A DNA stretch of 33,218 nucleotides from Chara braunii (GCA_003427395.1 BFEA01000037.1:758475-791692); one strand, 5' to 3'. Counted from the stretch's first letter, positions 1 through 10,104 are shown. A program made the numbers and translations. The notes: generated by a model from the letters alone, not told the origin.

Positions 1-154
1 CTGCTTCTGCTTCTGCTGCTGCTTCTGCTTCTGCTTCTGCTTCTGCTGCTGCTTCTGCTTCTGATGCTGCTTCTGCTTCTGCTTCTGCTTCTGCTGCTTT
101 TGCTGCTTCTGCTTCTTCTGCTTCTGCTGCTTCTTCTTCTTCTGCTGCTGCTGC
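1..154. repeat. CTG/CTT trinucleotide microsatellite
   Basis: An imperfect tandem array of CTG and CTT triplets fills the left edge and continues beyond the window. The plus strand is strongly pyrimidine-rich. The array ends just before TGTTCTTAG, so it could act as the polypyrimidine tract of a splice acceptor at 164-165. Confidence 0.95.
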
Positions 155-920
155 ACTGTTCTTAGAAAGCCCCGCAGGATTCGTCTGGACCTCTGAAGGT
201 GTACGAAGGAGTAGTTTGGGTTGTAGCAGTACAAATATTTGACGGCACTCCTTGCGCGCCCTTCCTCCATAACTAGGTGACTACCGTAATTTCTTTTTTA
301 TGAAAATGGAACCATTCTTTATTGTCTGTCCCACAAGAGCCTGGGCGTGTGGACACTATGCGGTAGATGATATGAGGCCATACATACTTACACCAGGACT
401 TTCGTGAGGGGTATTTGGATGTAATTTAATTGCTGTCAGATACATGGAAGTAAGGCCATAATTGCGGTCAAATTCATCTGGAAAAGACCTGGTTCAGTTT
501 GCTTCCCTTTGTTTGATTGTTCATTTGGTTATTTTAAAACGAAAAAGTGAATTGTTCATTTGGTTATGCAGTGAACGGCATGCATGGCAGATACAGTTTC
601 CGATTTCGTCTTTTCATCTCTAAGAGTAAGTCTGTCTATTACAGAAGGTGAAACTCCGATGAAAGAGTTTGTCACAGCCCCTCGTTTGTTGTCCTCTTCT
701 CCCTCTCTGCCTACGGTTTACCGGGCAGCTCTGTTTGACGATATATAGAACATAAGAGTGCTGTCTATGTTGAAACTGCATAAGAGCGCTGTTTTTTGTT
801 TTTCCTCCTCCTCCTCTTCCGTCTCCCTCTCTCTGACAATACATAAGGAAGTACTGAGTAATCAAATTGTATTTGTTTGCAGCATGACCTGATGAGCATG
901 TTTGGCTTCTCCCTGATCAG
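155..920. other. No supported gene; probable intron
   Basis: I see no long open frame, LTR or RNA gene here. The stretch immediately left of 921 (TTGGCTTCTCCCTGATCAG) looks like a branch point plus polypyrimidine tract and acceptor for the exon that follows. A 33-nt candidate microexon at 166-198 is discussed in the findings. Confidence 0.5.
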
Positions 921-1081
921 TGCCCAGTGATAAGCATACGGCAGCTGAGATAGAGGAATCTATGAGAATCTTAAGAGAGCAAGGAGTGGAAGTCATGGAC
1001 CTTCGATCGAACCCCCGTCCAATCACGCCTAACTTCTTTGCAGAGAGCATTGAAAAGATGGATGCATTGAAATCGCAACAG
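921..1081 (+). CDS. Putative internal exon of an unidentified host gene
   Basis: About 53 codons are open in one frame, starting around the peptide SDKHTAAEIEESMRI and ending DALKSQQ. The left boundary is an acceptor AG at 919-920 (or 926-927) after a pyrimidine-rich tract. The right boundary is a consensus donor, CAACAG followed by GTAAGC at 1082. The donor leaves the reading frame in phase 0. The peptide is mixed-composition and charged, unlike the Pro/Ser-rich shadow frames elsewhere, and a stop at 914-916 closes the frame upstream, as expected for intron. I do not recognise the family, and no neighbouring exon could be linked with confidence. It could be a gene fragment or a chance frame between good splice sites. 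Confidence 0.42.
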
Positions 1082-1475
1082 GTAAGCTTTGTGTGCAGTG
1101 CACTAACTTCCCTCCTCTTCTTGTTTTGCGCCTTGTGATGTGACGTTGGTGGTTTTCATCGCTATAACTTTGGTTCAGGAGTTTGTTATTATGTTAAAAA
1201 TTGACAGCATTTAGATACGCAACAGACTGACTTGCTTCTGACTTTCCTGCTATATACCTATCATTATCTTGAATGCCCAGTAGTCCACATGAAATATAGA
1301 AAATGTAGTGTGTCATATCACCTAAGCACGCAAGCTGACAGTGGCTCTCTTGTGTCAGCGCACTCCTTGGGTATTTGTCGGTCACGTCACTAATGCTTTT
1401 TGTGATCACATGTGCTTCACATGGTTATGGTTTGGGTTTGTCTTGATTGGTTTGTGAGATAGAGGAGGGGGGTTC
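1082..1475. other. No supported gene; probable intron or intergenic
   Basis: No coding frame, repeat or RNA gene is supported. A purine run at about 1456-1473 (GAGATAGAGGAGGGGGG) resembles a polypurine tract and lies directly left of the LTR-like sequence. Confidence 0.45.
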
Positions 1476-2865
1476 TGGTATGCACAACCCCCACACCTGC
1501 AGGGCCCAGCATTGGGTAGGGGGCTTGGGTTAAGGAGTTCAGGGGTTTTCGTTACTTTTTTGGGGTCGTCTGCATCTTTTTCAAGGGCTCATTTTTTTGA
1601 GTTCTCAGCTGTTTGTCTGTTCTCAGTCCTTCGTCTGCTTCAGGTTTGTGCGGTCTGGATATTGTCATTTCAGCAGTTTGCTTCATTGTCTGACTCAGGA
1701 GTTCTAGTCAGGAGTTATCGTTCCAGCATATTGGGCCGACTCAGGCCCAACGGCCATATTTTAGGCCTGACACATTTTTCTTTGGGCTGGACCTTGGTTT
1801 TCGTCCAGCACATGTATCGCTCGTTTCTGCGGACACCTATGCTGGTTCAGCGGAGGAGCCTGGACGTCTGGCTGGACCCAGGCAGCCCGATGTAGGCCAG
1901 GATTCAGGACCAGGATTTGGGCCTGCATCCTGGACCGTCAATTGGCGATATGATCCAACGACTCAGGGTGCAGACCTCAGCTGCATCTGGTAGGCCCAGG
2001 CCCCAGGCCTATATTTAGCTGGGCGGCAGGCCAGACGTGCGCACGGGCGCTGAGGTGAGAGGGGCGCTGCTGTGGGCGCACGGTGGCCATAGCAGGGCTG
2101 CTGGGGTGCAGGCATGGTAACGGTGATGGTGGTCTTCGGGTAGGAGGCGCATGAGGTCAGGCGTCAGGGGGTAATGAGGGGAGGTTCGAGACACATACCT
2201 GGTGTATGCTGGCGGTCTGCATGGGTGATGACATCACGTACATTGGTCTTCAACTTCGATGTGTCCTATTGCATGAACGTAGATAGGATGATAGGTTGAG
2301 TAGTGTAGGCTGGGCGCTGGGCGCCACTTAGTAGGAGCGACATTAATACTATGTTGGTGTGGCCAGTGAGCGTCGGTGTTGACATTTGGGTTCACTGTAT
2401 TGCTCTTATTTGGATGGTATCTTGGTGCATTGTGCTCTCTGCTTGGTACATGACTATCTGGACTAGTTCGTGATTTTGCGATTTGGGATTCTGTCTATCG
2501 CTCTCGCTCATATTACTTGCAATAGAGAGAGAGATGAAAGTTGAGACTTGGTGACATTTGGCGATTGCCTAGACTCGGACATTGTATTTGGACAGAGATA
2601 TTGCGGATTATTGTTGGAGGCTATACATTCGCAGAGCTATTTGAGTTGAAATCTCCTCTTCCTCTCCGCTTTTCTCTTCCTCATCCCCCTCCCCCATGGA
2701 TATACGAGTACAAGCATGGTGACTCTTCTTCTGTGCGCGTCACAGTCAGTCCTGAGTCAGATCTCTGTGTGTTTCAGTCTTTCACTGAATTGTTATTGCT
2801 CTTTCTCCTTTGGTCGGTTCTTGGGTTCTGCCTCATGCCTCTCTGATGTATTCAGGCATGTGACA
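1476..2865 (+). mobile_element. Plus-strand LTR-like sequence (element 0), left edge uncertain
   Basis: This stretch behaves like the 5' LTR of a plus-strand retrotransposon. It has a GGCCCA-rich upstream part (about 1720-2010), a TATA box at 2010, a downstream R/U5-like part and a terminal TGTGACA at 2865. A primer-binding-site-like sequence follows directly. The left edge is a guess: TGGTATGC at about 1476 follows a purine run, but no second LTR copy is available to confirm it. The internal region is cut after about 65 bp by element 1. It shares TAGCTGGGC after the TATA box and CCATAGCAGGGCT farther downstream with the LTR at 32406, so the two are related families but not a matched pair. 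Confidence 0.5.
2010..2017 (+). promoter_or_regulatory. TATA box of LTR-like element 0
   Basis: TATATTTA lies just after a GGCCCAGGCC-rich block and just before AGCTGGGCGG. The LTR at 32406 has the same arrangement around 32919, so both TATA boxes precede an identical GCTGGGC. Confidence 0.5.
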
Positions 2866-2867
2866 GT

Positions 2868-2880
2868 TTGTTATCGGAGC
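2868..2880 (+). other. Primer-binding site (tRNA-iMet-like variant)
   Basis: TTGTTATCGGAGC starts two bases after the LTR-terminal CA. It resembles the plant initiator-Met PBS TGGTATCAGAGC with one inserted base and changed bases. The same GTATCGGAGC-type variant occurs in element 2 (10656). Confidence 0.5.
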
Positions 2881-2927
2881 AGACCGAAGTAAAGTTGGAT
2901 CTGTTCATCACATCGCCGTTTGAGTCG

Positions 2928-2931
2928 AATG
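2928..2931. repeat. Target-site duplication, left copy (AATG)
   Basis: AATG immediately precedes the TG of the left LTR of element 1 and recurs immediately after the CA of its right LTR. Ty3/gypsy elements usually make 5 bp; here only 4 match. Confidence 0.75.
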
Positions 2932-3865
2932 TGCAAGGAAGATGAGCAATAGCGAACTTCAGAAATCAAACAGCATCATACACATGAGACCAGATAGTCA
3001 TGACCTCGAACCAATAGCAGAATTGCATCACGAGTTCTACCAAATAAGAGCACAGCAAAAGCTCATAATTGACAATGTTGGAATAGTCTCATCATCATCA
3101 ACGAAGAACCAATGTTGATATCCTATCTGGCACTTGGCGCCCAGACTACAAATGGCAGATCTTATCTAGCCTATCTACAATGCTGCTGATGACGTCAACA
3201 GCTCCCCGAAGTACGAGCATATCTCGGCCAATGCCGTACGCTTCAAGTACCAGGTATGTCTCTCGTATCACTCACAACCTCGTTCCCCAACTCACAGATG
3301 CCACATGCACCCAAGAACCACCGTGCGCCCCATCCAGCATACAGCAGCGCAGCTCGGCTATGGCTGCCTGCTCCTTCCAGCTCGCCCGTGAGCGCGTGAG
3401 CGCTGGCCAGCGTTAGTGCAGCAGCTCTTGCGCAGCATGCAACCAGTGTCCGAATGCCCAATGCGTAGGCAGGCCCTTCCCTATATCGACTTGGCCTGCT
3501 GCTGCGTGCGGTAATGCGGTATTGGGCCCTGGCCCAGAAGCTTCCGGTAGGCCCCACGAGGCTGAGCCTCAGTCCGAAGTAAACAGGCCCAGCGCCTGTG
3601 GTGGTCACCAGCACCCAATTGCCCTCAGCCTTTGTTCGGTCCGCGTTGTGTATCCGGCCCAGGGCCTGCCTCAGTTACATACAATGAAAGGCAGCCTGGG
3701 CCTGGGAGCTTCCAAGCAACTGGCGTTGCGCAACTGCTGAATTTCCCCGGTTGCGTGGGGACCCCAAAATGGCCTGTAGGCCTTGGTCGTGCCTGCCTTC
3801 ACTTAGGGCGGACGACTGTGCTGAAAATAGGCCCTGTAGGGCATATCGAGGCTCTGTGCCTCGCA
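2932..3865 (-). repeat. Element 1 3' LTR
   Basis: This matches 8274-9208 over its whole length with scattered substitutions, from TGCAAGGAAGATGAGC on the left to CTCTGTGCCTCGCA on the right. The minus-strand U3 (about 3500-3865) carries several GGCCCA/TGGGCC motifs. A TATA-like GATATAGGG on the minus strand near 3482-3490 is altered in the other LTR. Confidence 0.95.
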
Positions 3866-3880
3866 TTCCCTCCTCCATAC
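3866..3880 (-). other. Polypurine tract of element 1
   Basis: On the minus strand, GTATGGAGGAGGGAA lies directly before the 3' LTR. It would prime plus-strand DNA synthesis. The run is almost pure purine and abuts the LTR, as expected. Confidence 0.85.
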
Positions 3881-3946
3881 TTCGATAGTCCTCTGAGAAG
3901 TTCAATCTTCAATGATCTGGCGCTTTCCCTTTTGCAGAGACTTCTC

Positions 3947-4429
3947 CTAGTGAGCGGCAACCTGTGGAGCAGTCTGCATTAGTTCCTCCCGTGTGAACCA
4001 TCCATCCTTCTTTGGATCAGTGTGATGTCGGAACTGAACTCGGTACTGCAGCTTCGGTTTTGGAGGACGTCCTCTGCTTGTCGGTCTTGGAACTGGCATC
4101 TCCCTGTGATCAACGATGTCGTCGATGTCGACCTCTCCATCCATGGTTATGGGCAGCATAGAGCGACGAGAGGGAAACTGATCAGTTTCTTCGAACGGTG
4201 CAAGCTTAGAGGCGTGAAAAACAGGGTAAGTACGTAAGTGACCAGGGATGCGAATAACATATGATGGTCCATCCGGTTCATTTCCTATAACATCTAGGAT
4301 CTCCCATGGTCCAAAGTACTGTGGCATGAGCTTGCGGGAGATCCCGTGCTCCTGTCCCAGTTCTGAGGACTTGACCCAGACTCTTTCACCTACCTGAAAT
4401 GTAGACAGGCGGCGGTGCTGGTTCTCAGA
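3947..4429 (-). pseudogene. Element 1 pol: integrase C-terminus with GPY/F and chromo-like domain
   Basis: The minus-strand reading runs from FQVGERVWVKSSELG through the GPY/F module (PQYFGPWEILDVIG, then YPVFHASKLAPF). It ends in a divergent chromo-like segment (EVDIDDIVDHREM ... YRVQFRHHTDPKKDGWFTREEL). GPY/F binds DNA non-specifically, and the chromo-type tail is thought to guide integration to particular chromatin. The aromatic cage is only partly recognisable, and the W-K-G-Y-P core of canonical chromodomains is replaced by RHHTDPKKDG. The segment is in frame with the integrase fragment upstream but separated from it by a TAA stop at about 4430. Confidence 0.85.
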
Positions 4430-4841
4430 TTATATGATCGCTGCCTGAGCCTTGTGCATTTGTTCAACAGCCTGCTGCATCAGACTCTCATAACGATAAG
4501 CAAATTCTAAGGTTCCCGGTGCAGCAGAAGGTTGGTTCTCAGGTAGTAAGAAATCTAAGGGCAGTCTAGGCTTGAACGTCAATAGCAGGCTGTTCGGGCT
4601 CACCCCCATTGCGCTGTGCACAGCGTTATTGTACAGGCTGGCGAGGAGAGCAAATTTCTCATCCCAGTCCACCTGATTAGGCTTGATGTAGTGCCTCAGC
4701 AGGTGTTGTACAGCGCGGTTCAGCTGCTCTGTTTGCCCATTCGCCTCTGGATGGTTCCCTGGTGTCATCTGCAGCTGTGTTCCCTGTTCTGCAACTGCGG
4801 CCTTCCCAGTTCACTAGTAAATCTCACATCATTGTCACTGA
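4430..4841 (-). pseudogene. Element 1 pol: second half of the integrase core
   Basis: After a frameshift between about 4769 and 4842, the minus strand reads SDNDVRFTSE (second catalytic Asp). In another frame it reads NHPEANGQTEQLNRAVQHLL (catalytic Glu in GQTE), then NNAVHSAMGVSPNSLL, the usual end of a gypsy integrase core. Between these two motifs the expected FW...YHPQ segment is degraded. The usual SDRD is SDND here. The fragment cannot be translated with the upstream half, so this integrase is dead. Confidence 0.85.
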
Positions 4842-5780
4842 CTAAAGATTTTGGCAGTTAATATCTCTGACCCAGTTCTCTTTGAACAGTTTAATCACAT
4901 ATTCAGTCTTAGCTGTTGCCGGCATTAAGAGTAACCTAGCGTACTTGCTAAACCTATCCACATTGACATAGACGTAGCGCATTCCACTCTTGCTGGTGAC
5001 CAGCGTATCCATGAAGTCCATGGACAGACTCTCACCAGGCCTTTCCGGTATTGGAAGGGCCTTCAGAAGCCCAAGAGGGGCCTGTGTACGAGGCTTGTCC
5101 CTCTGACAGACCTGACAAGTCTCCACATACAGCTTGGCGTCTTTCATCATCGTGGGCCGCGTGGGCCACCAAAACCGCTGTAGCAGATTGGCTGTTGTCT
5201 TTTTGTAGCCAAAATGTCTGGTGGCATCATGACATTCTCCTAAAAATAAACTGCGCAAAGACTCCCGATTAGGCACACACAAACGTTTATTCTTGGCCTT
5301 CTCAAGGAACAGCGAGCCGTTGACCAACTCAAACTCGGCAGAAGTCGCTTTGTCCTTCGCCTCGAGTCTGCGAATGATCTCAGACATAAACGGATCCTCA
5401 CGATAGGCTTCCACCATAGAGCGAGTGACATCGTCCGCAAGCCCAGACTCAGTGATCAGTGCTCCAGAGAAGTCTGGCCTACGCGACAACGCATCAGCAA
5501 CCTTGTTGTACTCACCTTTGATATATTGGGGTTCGAAGTCATACTGCTCAATGACTTCGATCCAGCGTTTCAGCACATCGGAGAGCACAGGCTGGGTCCT
5601 CATCCACTTCAGGGTCTGATGATCAATCCTGACGTAGAAGAACCTCCCAAGGAGATAGTGCCTCCATTGGGTGAGCACCTTATAAATCGCATAGAGCTCC
5701 TTCTCATAGGTGGATTTAGCCAACTTCTGAAAGGGCATCTTTCTGGGCATGTATTCGACTGACCTCAACTTTGGCCCCTC
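4842..5780 (-). pseudogene. Element 1 pol: RNase H, integrase zinc-binding domain and first half of the core
   Basis: Minus-strand reading in order: the RNase H middle (STYEKELYAIYKVLTQWRHYL, with the catalytic Glu in YEKEL), the RNase H end (KVADALSRR), the integrase HHCC zinc-binding domain (HDATRHFGYKKT ... CQVCQRDK), then the first core motif SMDFMDTLV with the first catalytic Asp. The usual TDH of RNase H is RIDHQTL. The frame is the same as the RT upstream and separated from it only by a TAG. It ends in a frameshifted integrase core at 4842. Confidence 0.92.
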
Positions 5781-6815
5781 CTACTGCGCGAACACGGCGC
5801 CTATGCCATATTGGCTAGCATCCGTGGTGACTATAAACGGCTTGTCAGGATCAGGAAGCTTCAAGACCTCATGGTGTGTCAACGCATGCTTTAGATTTCT
5901 GAAAGCAGCCTCACACCTGTCTGTCCAATCCCATGGGGTGTCAAGGCGGGTCAGGTCGGTCAAAGGGGCGGCCAATATGCTATAGTTCTTAACAAAGTTG
6001 CGGTAGTAGCCGGTCGTCCCTAAGAAAGACCTCATCTCAGTCACAGACTGAGGACGCAGCCAGTCACGAATGCTGGCCACCTTTGCATCATTGGGCTTCA
6101 AACCCTGCGCGGAAATCTCATGACCCAAGTGCAAGATCCGGGTGCGACCAAACTCGCATTTCTCCCCGTTGATCTTGAACTTGTGTTGCTGAAGGAGACT
6201 AGGGACTTTGTCTAAGTGCGCAACATGCTCCTCAACAATCCTACTAAAAATAACTATGTCATCGAGGTACACGACGACAAACTTATCCAAGTAGGCATGA
6301 AAGATCCGATTCATAGCGTGCTGAAAGGTGCCAGGAGCATTGCAGAGGCCGAATGGCATCATCACAAACTTGTACAGACCATACCTGGTCTGAAATGTGG
6401 TTTTGTGTTGATCCTCGGGCCGGATTGCAATCTGATGGTACCCACGCTTCAAATCTATCTTACTGAAGTACCGGCACCGTTGCACTCTATCTAGCAAGTC
6501 ATCGATGCACGATAGGGGCTCTCGGTTCTTGACATTGATGGCATTGAGGCCCCTATAGTCAATGCACATCCTCAGAGCTCCCCTCTTCTTCAGTACAAAT
6601 AAGACTGGAGATCCGTAAGGGGAGACACTCGGTCGGATCCAACCCTTCTCTACGAGTTCCTTGAGCTGTCGGCGAAGCTCGTCAAGCTCGCCTGGAGACA
6701 TCCAATAGATCCTACCCTTCGGGATGCTAGACCCTGGGATAATCTCTATCGCGTGGACGACCTCCCTCTAGACAACCCCTGTCGGCTCTTCAAATAGATC
6801 AGGGTACTTCGCTTG
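5781..6815 (-). pseudogene. Element 1 pol: reverse transcriptase
   Basis: A classic Ty3/gypsy RT. The N-terminal lead-in is HAIEIIPGSSIPKGRIYW and MSPGELDELRRQL. The fingers read MCIDYRGLNAINVKNREPL, motif A is KIDLKRGYHQI, motif B region is FVMMPFGLCNAPGTFQ, and the active site is VVYLDDIVIFS. The connection to RNase H is FIVTTDASQYGIGAVFAQ. All RT catalytic Asp residues remain. A TAG at 5781-5783 stops the frame just after the first RNase H Asp, and another TAG lies at about 6772 in the lead-in. No protease is readable upstream. Confidence 0.95.
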
Positions 6816-8258
6816 CGAACGCCCTGCTTGCCTCTGCGGCCCTAACCCTCCGCTGCTGCTGCTGTCTCTCCCTCTGCTGACGGAACAGATATTTGTCGCC
6901 CCCTGGTCCTAACACCTAGTGGGCTATCGGGTGTCTTGCCGATCGCAAGAGCCTATCGTCCGGTTGTGGGACCTCCCCGTCGCTCATAAGCTACAGTACT
7001 GCACACTGTCTGCACGAGGACACTCATTCGATGCCTACCGCAGCGTCATGCACAGACCGATTAAAAATAAATAAACTAATTAATCGGTGGCTATGTCAGA
7101 GACTATTCATTTGGGTTCAACAGGTAAGTTCAAATTCCTACAAACGAAGCTATCTTAACTTCGACTAGTTCACAAACAGAAAGCACAATGAACAGTAAGC
7201 AGTTCTAACTATGTTGTCTGTCAGATGTTAATGGCTGTCCATCTAACTAATCAAAAATAAAAATAAAATCGTTTGTGTGGATATTTGCATAATGGAATTG
7301 AACACAAACTTATCACCTGGAATCTACCCCTTCCTCAGTTCTTCCTGAATATCTCTTGTCGTCAGCGTCCCTGAGCGATCCAGATAGCGTGCGTGTCTAA
7401 AGGTGTGCACACGGCCCACCCCTGTGTCCCGAGTCCTGCTGAGCTGGCCAGCCCTGCACAGTCTTTATCCTCGCGTGCAGCAAGCCTTACACCGACCAAT
7501 TGGCTGATCAGGAGGCGTTTTCATGGACGGCCCCCGAAGTCCTCAGGAATTATTTAACGTTGCAAACAAGACGACGATCACAACCAATGGAAGGTATCCC
7601 GTTGGTGCTTATTTATAGACGCCCAGTCTCATTTGTCCCATAGGGCTGGCCTGGCCCTCAGAACCCCTCTACAGCGCAGCAAGCAGACAAAGGACAAAGC
7701 AGCAAAGCATGCGTGCTCTACTCCCAGTGGGTTGGCATGGTGACTGTGACCCAGTGCTTCGTCCAGGGCCCTTCAGATAGCACGGCCCTCTCCTTCCAGA
7801 TGCTCCACGTGAAGACTGACGACTCTCAAGGTTGAGCGCACATGACTCCTCACATGAGAGGACTCTCAAGATAGAACACATCTCCTCACGGTAAGAAGTG
7901 TCGAAGAGGGTAGATAAGGTTAGGTGCAACGTACCTCAAAATAGCTGCCCCCAACCACAGATATTCTCACCAGATGACCCAATGTTGATTGTGATGACCA
8001 ATCGCTGCTTCAGCACAACCAACATTGCACCGCCGTTCCACCTCAGCATCAATCACACATCGGATAGTTCTCATCACACTGCGAACACCCAATATTCACC
8101 ACATAGCCTTTCTGGCGATCCCCTCTCCACCTGGGTCGCCTGCTTATCTTCGCCCTCCTCACTACACACATCCCATGACACGGTCACTCACCACACACAC
8201 CCCATGCATGTACCGCATTAGGCAGAAAACAAGCGCCAGATTAGCACACCGAACCACA
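6816..8258. other. Element 1 leader and degraded or deleted gag region
   Basis: About 1.4 kb between PBS and RT shows no Gag, zinc knuckle or protease DSG/DTG motif on the minus strand. A perfect 8-bp inverted repeat, ACCGATTA (7056-7063) and TAATCGGT (7081-7088), flanks an A-rich loop. The small open frames here look like chance. Confidence 0.6.
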
Positions 8259-8270
8259 GCTCTGATACCA
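8259..8270 (-). other. Primer-binding site of element 1
   Basis: On the minus strand, TGGTATCAGAGC lies three bases inside the 5' LTR. It is exactly complementary to the 3' end of plant initiator tRNA-Met, and fixes the orientation of the element. Confidence 0.9.
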
Positions 8271-8273
8271 AAT

Positions 8274-9208
8274 TGCAAGGAAGATGAGCAATAGCGAACT
8301 TCAGAAATTAAACAGCATCATACACATGAGACCAGATAGTCGTGACCTCGAACCAATAGCAGAATTGCATCACGAGTTCTACCAAATAAGAGCACAGCAA
8401 AAACTCATAATTGACAATGCTTGAATAGTCTCATCATCATCAATGAAGAACCAATGTTGATATCCTATCTGGCACTCGGCGCCCAGACTACAAATGGCAG
8501 ATCCTATCTAGCCTATCTACAATGTCGCTGATGACGTCAACAGCTCTCTAAAGTACGAGCAGATCTTGGCCAATGCCGTACGCTTCAAGCACCAGGTATG
8601 TCTCTCGTATCACTCACAACCTCGTTCCCCAACTCATCGATGCCACATGCATCCAAGAACCACCATGCACCCCATCCAGCATACAGCAGCGCAGCTCGGC
8701 TATGGCTGCCTGCTCCTTCCAGCTCGGCCGTGAGCGTGTGAGCGCTTGCCAGTGCTAGCGCAGCAGCGCTTGCGTAGCATGTAGCCAGTGCCCGAATGCC
8801 CAATGCGTAGGCAGGCCCTTCCCTCTATCGAAGTGGCCTGCTGCTGCGTGCGGTAATGCGGTACTAGGCCCTGGCCCAGAAGCTTCCAGTAGGCCCCACG
8901 AGGCTGAGCCTCAGTCCAAAGTAAACAGGCCCAGGGCCTGTGGTGGTTACCAGCACCCAACTACCCTCAACCTTTGTTCGGTCCGCGTTGTGTATCCGAC
9001 CCAAGGCCTGCCTCAGTTACATGCAATGAAAGGCAGCCTGGGCCTGGGCGCTTCCAACCAACTGGCATTGCGCAATTGCCTGAATTTCCCCAGTTGCGTG
9101 GTGACCCCAAAATGGCCTGTAGGCCTCGGTCGTGCCTGCCTTCACTTAGGACGGCCGACTGTGATGAAAATAGGCCTTGTAGGGCATATCAAGGCTCTGT
9201 GCCTCGCA
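8274..9208 (-). repeat. Element 1 5' LTR
   Basis: A 935-bp partner of 2932-3865, with the same TGC...GCA ends. The minus-strand U3 contains the GGCCCA-rich promoter-like block (about 8860-9050). The two LTRs differ by scattered substitutions, so the insertion is not recent. Confidence 0.95.
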
Positions 9209-9212
9209 AATG
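9209..9212. repeat. Target-site duplication, right copy (AATG)
   Basis: AATG follows the terminal CA of the right LTR of element 1 and matches 2928-2931. Confidence 0.75.
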
Positions 9213-9287
9213 GTAGATTGGTCAATTAATCAATCGGTCGACAAATTAATCACCTGGTTAATTGATGGCTCAATTGAGTAATTAATC

Positions 9288-9327
9288 GATTGATTGATTG
9301 ATTGATTGATTGATCGATTGATTGATT
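9288..9327. repeat. (GATT)n microsatellite
   Basis: About nine to ten GATT/GATC units. They are embedded in an AT-rich stretch (9213-9350) full of ATTAAT and CAATTGA words. No gene is seen there. Confidence 0.9.
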
Positions 9328-9344
9328 TGATTTGAAACGGGTTT

Positions 9345-10104
9345 CGCCTATTACGGTAGCAGATGCAGTACCCAGGGCTTGATCCCTAGACCTCCCCTTT
9401 ATCCATGTACGGTACCTGTTGACCCGTGTGTGTTTGAACCCGTGACCTGTGTTCTGAGAGTTGTATATGTTTAGCTGTTGTGTATAGTCCGGTCGTCGAG
9501 TCTTGAACTGTAGGTCTTTGTTTTAGTTGTCTTAGGGTCAGCCTAGGTCGTAACTACTGTAGCTCCGAATGGTCAAGTCTACAGTCTTTCAGAACTTCCG
9601 GAAGTGGCCTTTCGGGTGTCCTAGAGTCAGTCCGCGTCTGAGTCAGCAGAGGACAGTCCTAGCACAGTCAGCAAAGGGCACTCCTAGATCTACCTAGCCT
9701 AGTCAGCGGTACCCAGTCCTGAGGTGCATTTTGTATAGTCAGCAAGTACCAGGCTGGACTGTGCACAACTCGGGTCCTGGGTCAAAGGGCAGACCTGGAT
9801 GATCCGAAGTATAAATAAAGAGGCGTCAAGCCATTCATTCATTTCGCATGTGAGCCGTGCAGAAGCGCTGTCGGAGCGTCGTGTGCTACGGAGGTCAGCA
9901 GGTGCCCGCAGAAGAAGAGGGCTAAGAGGTGGAAGACACGACCATAGATCGTGTGCTTGCGCACGCCGTTGTTTTCCCTGTGCGCTGTTTCGCTGCGCGC
10001 TAAATTGTCACGCTCCGCTGCTCGCGTCGTCGCGATCGCGCACGCCCGGTCGTTGTTGCGTGTCGCCCGTTATCGCTGTGCACGCGGCTGCTAGATCGCG
10101 CGCC
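9345..10104 (+). other. Promoter-like, possibly LTR-derived flank of element 2
   Basis: No convincing coding frame. The stretch begins with TTACGGTAGCAG and CCCAGGGCTTGATCCCTAG, which resembles the start of the element 2 LTR (TTACGGACTCAGCC, then CAGGGCTCGATCCCTGG). It has a TATA box at 9810, followed by a CGC-rich, CpG-dense tract. It may be part of an LTR of a related element split by element 2, with its continuation at 13269. No partner LTR was found, so this is tentative. Confidence 0.35.
9810..9819 (+). promoter_or_regulatory. TATA box candidate
   Basis: TATAAATAAA is followed about 20 bp later by an initiator-like CATTCATTCATTTCGCA. It would drive transcription rightward toward element 2. 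Confidence 0.4.

Larger units (their letters stand above)
2932..9208 (-). mobile_element. Element 1: complete but inactive Ty3/gypsy retrotransposon
   Basis: A 6.28-kb minus-strand element with LTRs at both ends (934 and 935 bp, TG...CA), a PBS next to the 5' LTR, a PPT next to the 3' LTR and an AATG target duplication. The order RT, RNase H, integrase on the minus strand identifies Ty3/gypsy, and the GPY/F and chromo-like tail points to a chromovirus-type lineage. Between PBS and RT there are only about 1.4 kb without a recognisable gag or protease, so the element is probably internally deleted there. Pol carries at least three in-frame stops and one frameshift. It is nested in the leader of element 0. 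Confidence 0.93.

Noticed and set aside
1512-1895. 127-codon plus-strand frame
   Set aside because: It lies in the GGCCCA-rich LTR-like region and shows no domain; hydrophobic and Arg-rich content follows from base composition.
7669-8294. Small open frames between the PBS and RT of element 1 as a Gag
   Set aside because: No Gag or zinc-knuckle motif, and frames on both strands are of similar, short length.
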